Below, piece by piece: positions 58,302 to 63,610 of a stretch of 63,610 nt of DNA. The DNA comes from Gyrodactylus bullatarudis (lineage: Eukaryota > Platyhelminthes > Monogenea > Gyrodactylidea > Gyrodactylidae). A model generated the notes under the pieces. The model made no database searches. It was not told the DNA's origin and saw only the letters and a list, made by a program, of their open reading frames with translations. The stretch lies in the NCBI GenBank assembly GCA_012064415.1, contig SSNU01000234.1:394718-458327 (forward strand), written 5' to 3'. A program made the position numbers and the translations under genes. Position 1 is the stretch's first letter. The number at the start of each line of letters is the position of its first letter.

Positions 58302-59088
58302 TTTATGCCAGCATTGAGTATTGAATTTTAGGTTCTTTTTAAAGAGATGTTTGCCAGAAACTTTAATTAATTTCAAGTTTAAAACTAGTGTTTCACTTCT
58401 CTCATGACTATGTATTTTAACTAGTTAATATAAAAAGAATTAGCTTCACGCTTTTGGACTCAGTTCCAATAATAAATCCTCTTATATCGTAATAATTATT
58501 AGAGCAATATGAAAGATCTTGGTCTAAACTACTCATGGAAATTTGAATTCATTATACTTACTAAACATTATACTTGAAGATAATATATACAGTAGAGTTG
58601 GACGAAATGAGAAAAATTTGAGAAAATTGATACCTAGATATGGTAAAAATAAAGAGAAAAAATTAAAAATTAAAACTGGCCTATCTTAGGCCAAAATAGA
58701 ACCCAAATTCTTACGAGCAGCCATAAACAAATTCCATGTTTCGCACAAGAATTAAATTTTATAAATAAATTTGTTTGAATATAAACGAAATAATTTGACC
58801 GTAAATTCAAAATAAAGTCTTGGAGATTTAATCTTCTAATTCTCGACAAGAGAGAGATCAAGATTTTTCTACTCGGTAGTAGTCGGATAAAAAAAGATAA
58901 ATTTTTGATAAAATTAATTATTTATTTGATTACAAAATCTTGTTCCTGTATAATTTAGATGAAAGCGCTAATTGGCATATTGTAAAAATCCAGTTTACTG
59001 ATCTGAATCCATTTAAATTTATGATTTATTAAAATGTATTCCAATTAATTTTCGAGAAATGGGACTCCGATCTGAAATTGAAAATTTA
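58302..59088. other. Intergenic, no feature recognised
   Basis: A/T-rich, with one unsupported 63-codon minus-strand frame (58670-58861). Likely 3' flank of the minus-strand exon cluster that begins at 59089. Confidence 0.45.
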
Positions 59089-59436
59089 TTAACATTGCTC
59101 GAAAGAATTGTAAAGGTTATAGAAAATTACTTCAAAATCATCAAGTAAAGGATCCATGACTTCCTTTTCCTCATTAATAAATTCAATGTTCTAAAAAAAT
59201 GAAAAGAGAATTAGTTAAAAAATTGATATTAAATAAGAGACTAGCAAAAATGAGATAAAAATTAGAGAAACAGTTGAAAATTATCAGAAACGGATTCTTA
59301 TAATACGACGATGAACTAAGGCTCAGGAACTTGGGAACCTTAAATAGACAGAAAAATAATTCTTTAAATTCAGGATCAATTTCTAATGATTTAGGATTAA
59401 TAAAAATATTTATTATATCATCAGAAAATATATTGG
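59089..59436 (-). CDS. Two terminal exons of an unrecognised gene
   Basis: Exon 59436-59339 (after acceptor ACATTAG) encodes NIFSDDIINIFINPKSLEID then PEFKELFFCLFK, ending AAG|GTTCCC in phase 0. Exon 59190-59089 (after a strong acceptor TTCATTTTTTTAG) continues NIEFINEEKEVMDPLLDDFE, VIFYNLYNSFEQC and a TAA. Joined, they make a smooth acidic, helical C-terminus. The phase at the 5' side needs one base from an upstream exon. No family recognised. These exons are invisible as single ORFs because both are short and lack ATG. Confidence 0.4.
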
Positions 59437-59781
59437 CTAATGTATATTCATATTCACAAATGTATAATTATTGCTCAGGCAATCATCTAGAATATTAAAA
59501 TAGAAAGAAAATGCCAAAAGACACCTATGGATTACTCTCATACAGCTACAAATCAGAATTAGCAATCAGTCTTTGAAGGAAACTCAAAACCAACACACTT
59601 TGATACAATGTTTAGAATACTAAGAATCAACTGCAGTACATGAACTTCTCCGTAACTCAATAGAGAATAAACAAGAAAACACAACAAAAAATGTAAAACT
59701 GTCTGCGATAGACATTAAAAATCGAGAGATCTTAGATCCTAAAAGTTAAATTTAGATTCCATTCTCCTTCTTCTGCTACTA

Positions 59782-59935
59782 TCATCGAAATGATTTTCTT
59801 GTTTTAAATAAATCTTCATCCAAAACATCCTTATTCATAAAGTAAGTTGATACAGTACTTTACACATCTGTTTTTTGAGCTCTACCTCAGTTCGTTCAAC
59901 TCCATTAGTATCATATTCTATTAATGGAGACTTTG
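59782..59935 (-). CDS. Exon pair with a 29-bp intron, unrecognised gene
   Basis: Exon 59935-59859 reads KSPLIEYDTNGVERTEVELK then KQMCK and ends AAA|GTACTG. A 29-bp intron (59858-59830, ending GAATAAG) leads in phase 0 to DVLDEDLFKTRKSFR and a TGA at 59784-59782. The intron length matches the proven micro-introns. The acceptor CCCCTAAG at 59936 would require one base from an upstream exon. It lies only 18 bp after the stop of the next frame (59953-60218), so both may belong to one gene, but I could not join them in frame without discarding good coding sequence. Confidence 0.4.
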
Positions 59936-59952
59936 CTTAGGGGCCCATAGAA

Positions 59953-60218
59953 TCAAAGTGTATTGTCGTTTAATTTTTCAGAATTTCTATACCACTTAAT
60001 AATTGAAGAAATATAAATTAAATTATTCAAATTAAGGATAAGCTTGGACACTGTATCAAGAGGCTGGTAGTACACTTGTCTAAAGTTTTTATTACATTTT
60101 GTTTCTTTTTCTGCGTACACGAGATAGATAAATTCCCCCTCGTCATGTACTGAATGTGAATGTTTTATGTAACTGGCTTTTCCAGCCAAATTGTTTATAC
60201 ATTCTACATATAATCTTG
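59953..60218 (-). CDS. Unrecognised exon
   Basis: Minus-strand frame from an acceptor-like TTAAG (60219) reads RLYVECINNLAGKASYIKHS, HSVHDEGEFIYLVYAEKETK, CNKNFRQVYYQPLDTVSKLI, LNLNNLIYISSIIKWYRNSE and stops at 59953. There is no ATG at the start, so it should be an internal or last exon; a donor GA|GTAAGT near 60386 with a compatible one-base phase may end the previous exon (SRYISEFCVIEISIFSLL). Alternating hydrophobic and charged residues make it credible. Function unknown. Confidence 0.4.
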
Positions 60219-60741
60219 CTTAAGGGAAAATTCAATCTCAGACAAGAGAAACGGTTTCAAATTTTTATTTAAACTTGTCTGAAAAAAGTAAGAATTCTAA
60301 TTCTATTCTCAGAACAAATGAACCGAAGTAAGATCATCGGAATTGGTTTTAAACCACCTTATAAAGTCAGGATTTTACTTACTCAAAAGTGAAAATATTG
60401 AAATTTCAATGACACAAAATTCTGAAATGTATCTGGAAAAGACTTGGAATTTATTCAGACATTATTTGAAGATAATAAACATAAAATGGAGATTAACCTT
60501 CATATAAATATGAGATATCTTCAAGACTCAAATATACCAGACAAAGTAGTTTTTAGCTAACCATACCTAGCGAGAAACCATACCTGAAGAATTCAAAAAT
60601 TTCATCCCTATGAATTCACTATTGACAAAAAAAGTTAGCTATTTTTAAGGTCTAGAAAAAGTCTTATTTGGGAAAAATTCTCCTGAACTAAATGTTGGTT
60701 TGTGAAAAAATTGCATACTCGTTATCAGCGAAATCTCAACG

Positions 60742-60966
60742 ATGTCATTTGAAAAAAATTTCTCTGATTCATTAAGGGTAAAGTTAATTCTACACAACTT
60801 TGTTCATTCTTTTTGGGTAAATTCAACCAGCCTTAATTTTTCTGTTCATATTTTTAAAAGATTTTATAACTATCCAAATTTGGAAAGAACATTTCAAGAC
60901 AAACGCTTGATTCCCAAGAAGCATCAGAATTTGATTGGTTTCAATTCAAATCTCTCACCACTATAG
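60742..60966 (+). CDS. Small hypothetical protein
   Basis: A 74-residue ORF starting MSFEKNFSDSLRVKLILHNF and ending NSNLSPL. It contains a basic FKRFYNYPNLERTFQDKRL stretch. Codon content differs from the surrounding A/T runs, but there is no recognised domain, and it lies opposite in strand to the exon cluster just left of it. Could be a gene or chance. Confidence 0.2.
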   Translation: MSFEKNFSDSLRVKLILHNFVHSFWVNSTSLNFSVHIFKRFYNYPNLERTFQDKRLIPKKHQNLIGFNSNLSPL

Positions 60967-63542
60967 AATCAACGAATGATCTCAATTTCGCTATACAATC
61001 TTGCAGATACACCTAGTTAATACGAATATGGGAATTTATGAATCACCCCATAATTGTGTCAAAATTAAATTTTGATTTTTTGCTCATTTTTCCTACTTGA
61101 AAGTCGCTGAAATTTTGATAACTCAAAATCCCTGAAAAATGACGAATTTATCAGAATTTTTATGATGATAATCGGTTATTTTGTCTTATTGTGATCCTAA
61201 AAATCACATTGAAATCAGCAAAAAATTTCAACTCAAAGTTCAAAAATAGTCTCGGCACCGAAAGGGTTAAAGTTTGATTCGTCTGAATTATTAATTTTTT
61301 CGAATTTTTTTCTTGAAAATTTGCGGATAAAATGTCAATCCCTTGATGAAAAATTGAGATTTTTTTGAGTATATATTACTCTGGATCGGTACTCAGCAAT
61401 CACACTGAATAAATCCATCCAGTATTTCATCCAGATTTCTGAGAAAAGATAGGACTTCTCTAAATGGGAAAAAATTCCTAGGAGGATATCTAGCCTATCA
61501 AATTTATTTGTCAGCTGATAGACTCTCTGTTTATGAGAATATGTGAGAGAGGGAAAAATCCATTCTACTGTAGATTGAAAGTAGAGACAAAATCTAATTA
61601 TTCCCTCTCTCTCTTTCTCTCCCTGTGCACAAGAATTTGAGATTTCTTTTCAAATTTTATAAAGAGATTTAGATACTAATTTTGAAATCAAGATTTATCT
61701 CTCTTTCACTATTCAAATTTTATCATCTTTGTTAATTCCATCTTTTTTGTCGCCCTTAAGTCGTAGGGTGTAGTTCAGATCCAGAAAGATTTCGAAAACT
61801 TCTGAATCACCGCAATTTGAGTAAATCTTTCTTCTTTTTAAAAGAAAAGCTAAGATTTGGTAAAAGTTTAGATTTTAAATAAAATTTGATTGCGTAATAA
61901 ATTTCATATGGATTGAAAATGAATGAAGGTTCTATTGATGTGTAACACTTCTGAAAAGAACGAGAGGCGTTACTGGTAACAAGTTTAACTTAATTGCCAG
62001 GGAGTCTTGAGACTATCAGGAGTAACAAGATAAACGATAACATACAAAACTTGACCATAGATAAAAATGCACTCATTGATCTATAATTATAATTATAATA
62101 ATTATTATTATTCAAGGTATCCTTAGAGATGGTCCTTGCGAAAAAGAAGATGTCAAATCTCTTTTAAATTTGTAAACTCTAGAAATTTAATTTGAATCCT
62201 TTTATCAACAAAAAGATTTTATTTCACAAGCCTATCCTTTTTTCAATAATTTTGTTTTCGGTACCCTATCCTCGGTGTACATGTTCTTTCATGACCAATT
62301 GCGAAATTCATCCTGTGAATGTACGAGAATTGTACACATTCGATTGAAAGTGGAGGTCTATTTCTGAAACCATAACTCATTTTAGTTGTTGCGATCAAAC
62401 TGCCGCCTCCGAAATGAAAGATTTATTCCTGAGTAAATATGATTTTTAAGCAAATTTATGATACAAAATAAAAATTAATGGAAAGAAATATTTCATATTC
62501 GGAATAAAATCAAAATATTTAGAGATGAAACTGATTTGGGAAATAATAATTTACTTTTCTTCTATATCCCCCCTTCCGAGATATTTGGTTCGCGATAAAA
62601 ATACAAGAAAATCGTGTCAAAGGGTGAAGACTAGTTTTATTTCAAGTTATTCCAGATACTCAATCATTGGTATTCATAAGTTTGATATCTAGGCACAGGT
62701 GACTGAAGGACGAACATTCATGTTGTTTAAAATTTCGGCATCCCTGCTGACAAATAGCAAATTATTAACAAAATTGTATTTCAGAAACCAAAACAGAGAC
62801 AAAATTGTGCCTTATATCATTTAAATCAGATTTCATTGCTTATTAACATACTAAAAATAGCATTTCGACTGCCCTACTTATCAGAAATCTTTATCACTTG
62901 ATAAACTCAAAGCTTATGCTAAAAACAGTTTATAAACATTCTGATTCAGAGGTTATGTAACATTTATTATTTCAATAATTCAAGATTTATAAGATAATAC
63001 AGTACCATTATACGATCGAGTTAATTAGTAAAGGATTTATCTTGTCCTTGTCCTCAAATTTAATATTCACGAGATAATGGGATGTTCAATATAAATTCTT
63101 GCTCTATTTTTCTTCCTTTCTCTAAAATCCGACTTTGATTCAAGAAATCTTTAAGATGCATTGGATAACACACAAAAACACTATCTCATCCACCCCTAAT
63201 TTATCTTATATATTACTCAATATACTCAAATTCAATGCTACTCATTAAATATATTTATCTACTAAAAAGTTCCTAATTGGGAGAGAAATCTTAATTAGAA
63301 TTATAATAAAAGTCTTTATCTTCCATTAAAAATAAATTTTAATTCATCCAAAGTATCTCAAGTAATTGTAACAGACTGAAGTTGGATTAATATTTACTGA
63401 TTGTTTTCATATTCCATTAACCAAACAAGACGAACTTGTAGGAAGTACTACCTAGGCACCTAGGACGAAATATTTCTAGTTAATAATAAAATTTATTAAA
63501 ACTTAGGTCAATATTGGAATTCTCAGCCATGGTCATCCAAAC
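60967..63542. other. Repeat-rich right end
   Basis: Contains copy 2 of the 48.7-kb repeat (61144-61250), a second copy of the AGTAACAAG repeat (61975-62043) and TTGATGAAAAATTGAGATTT near 61340 shared with 41.1 kb. A short palindrome ACCTAGGCACCTAGGA lies at 63451-63466. No gene supported. Confidence 0.45.
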
Positions 63543-63578
63543 GTTTCGACGGTGATTGTCTTCACACGCCTTCTTCAG
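63543..63578 (-). ncRNA. Hammerhead-like motif, probably of a Penelope-type element
   Basis: Minus strand: CUGAAGA (63578-63572), one extra A, then the hairpin GGCG-U-GUGA-AGACAA-UCAC-CGUC (63570-63548), then GAAAC (63547-63543) and GUUUGGAUG. This CTGAAGAAGGC ... GAAACGTTT arrangement is common at the ends of Penelope-like and other retroelements and resembles a degenerate hammerhead. The extra A between A9 and stem II and the lack of a stem III hairpin with a UH site argue against self-cleavage. The element would extend beyond the window. Confidence 0.45.
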
Positions 63579-63610
63579 TGGTACGACGAGTTTATCAAAA
63601 ACAAAATACT

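Noticed and set aside
1..63610. CRISPR array, bacterial operon, phage or plasmid features
   Set aside because: No regularly spaced repeats; genes are spliced and of animal type.

Overview
The window is eukaryotic, AT-rich (roughly two thirds A+T by eye) and gene-poor. The recognisable genes are animal: a thyroid-hormone-receptor-type nuclear receptor, linker histone H1, ribosomal protein L31, phosphoglucomutase 2, a GRAM-domain protein, a LysM-domain protein and an exosome RNase-PH-like subunit. The most telling trait is the introns. Several are only 25-38 bp (25 bp in the LysM gene, 26 bp in RPL31, 26/30/38 bp in PGM2), yet they sit beside conventional ones of 63 bp to 2.2 kb and in broad intergenic DNA. 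Introns averaging about 26 bp are known from dicyemid mesozoans, so a dicyemid or similarly reduced spiralian parasite fits best. That assignment is inference.

Layout. 0-4 kb: intergenic DNA with a long foldback (MITE-like) element. 4.08-5.48 kb: a divergent pair, GRAM protein (-) and LysM protein (+). 7.5-10.93 kb: the TR-like receptor (-), four exons resolved and a possible further 5' exon at 16.6 kb. 10.9-20.5 kb: non-coding, with microsatellites, nuclear-receptor half-sites and a 274-bp inverted-repeat element. 20.52-25.09 kb: PGM2 (-, seven exons). 25.7-26.35 kb: histone H1 (-). 28.8-30.1 kb: a second divergent pair, exosome subunit (-) and RPL31 (+). 30.35-33.0 kb: two unknown ORFs whose 5' parts carry in-frame stops. 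33-63.6 kb: mostly repeats, retrotransposon remnants and a few exon-like segments, the best being on the minus strand at 59.1-60.2 kb and on the plus strand at 41.2-41.4 kb.

The most unusual signal is a pair of short elements (18.57-18.85 kb and 53.00-53.30 kb). Each has long, nearly perfect inverted repeats, and on the minus strand each has a tRNA-like pol III B-box region followed at once by a hammerhead-ribozyme motif with every catalytic-core position intact. A covarying hairpin in the 53-kb element recurs at the right edge of the window (63.55 kb) inside another hammerhead-like motif. Together they suggest a family of self-cleaving, tRNA-headed, palindromic mobile elements, comparable to the hammerhead-bearing SINE-like satellites of schistosomes but built as foldbacks.

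The housekeeping genes work independently (glycogen/pentose sugar-phosphate metabolism, chromatin, translation, RNA decay, membrane-lipid contact sites). No operon is evident. The two head-to-head pairs probably share promoters.
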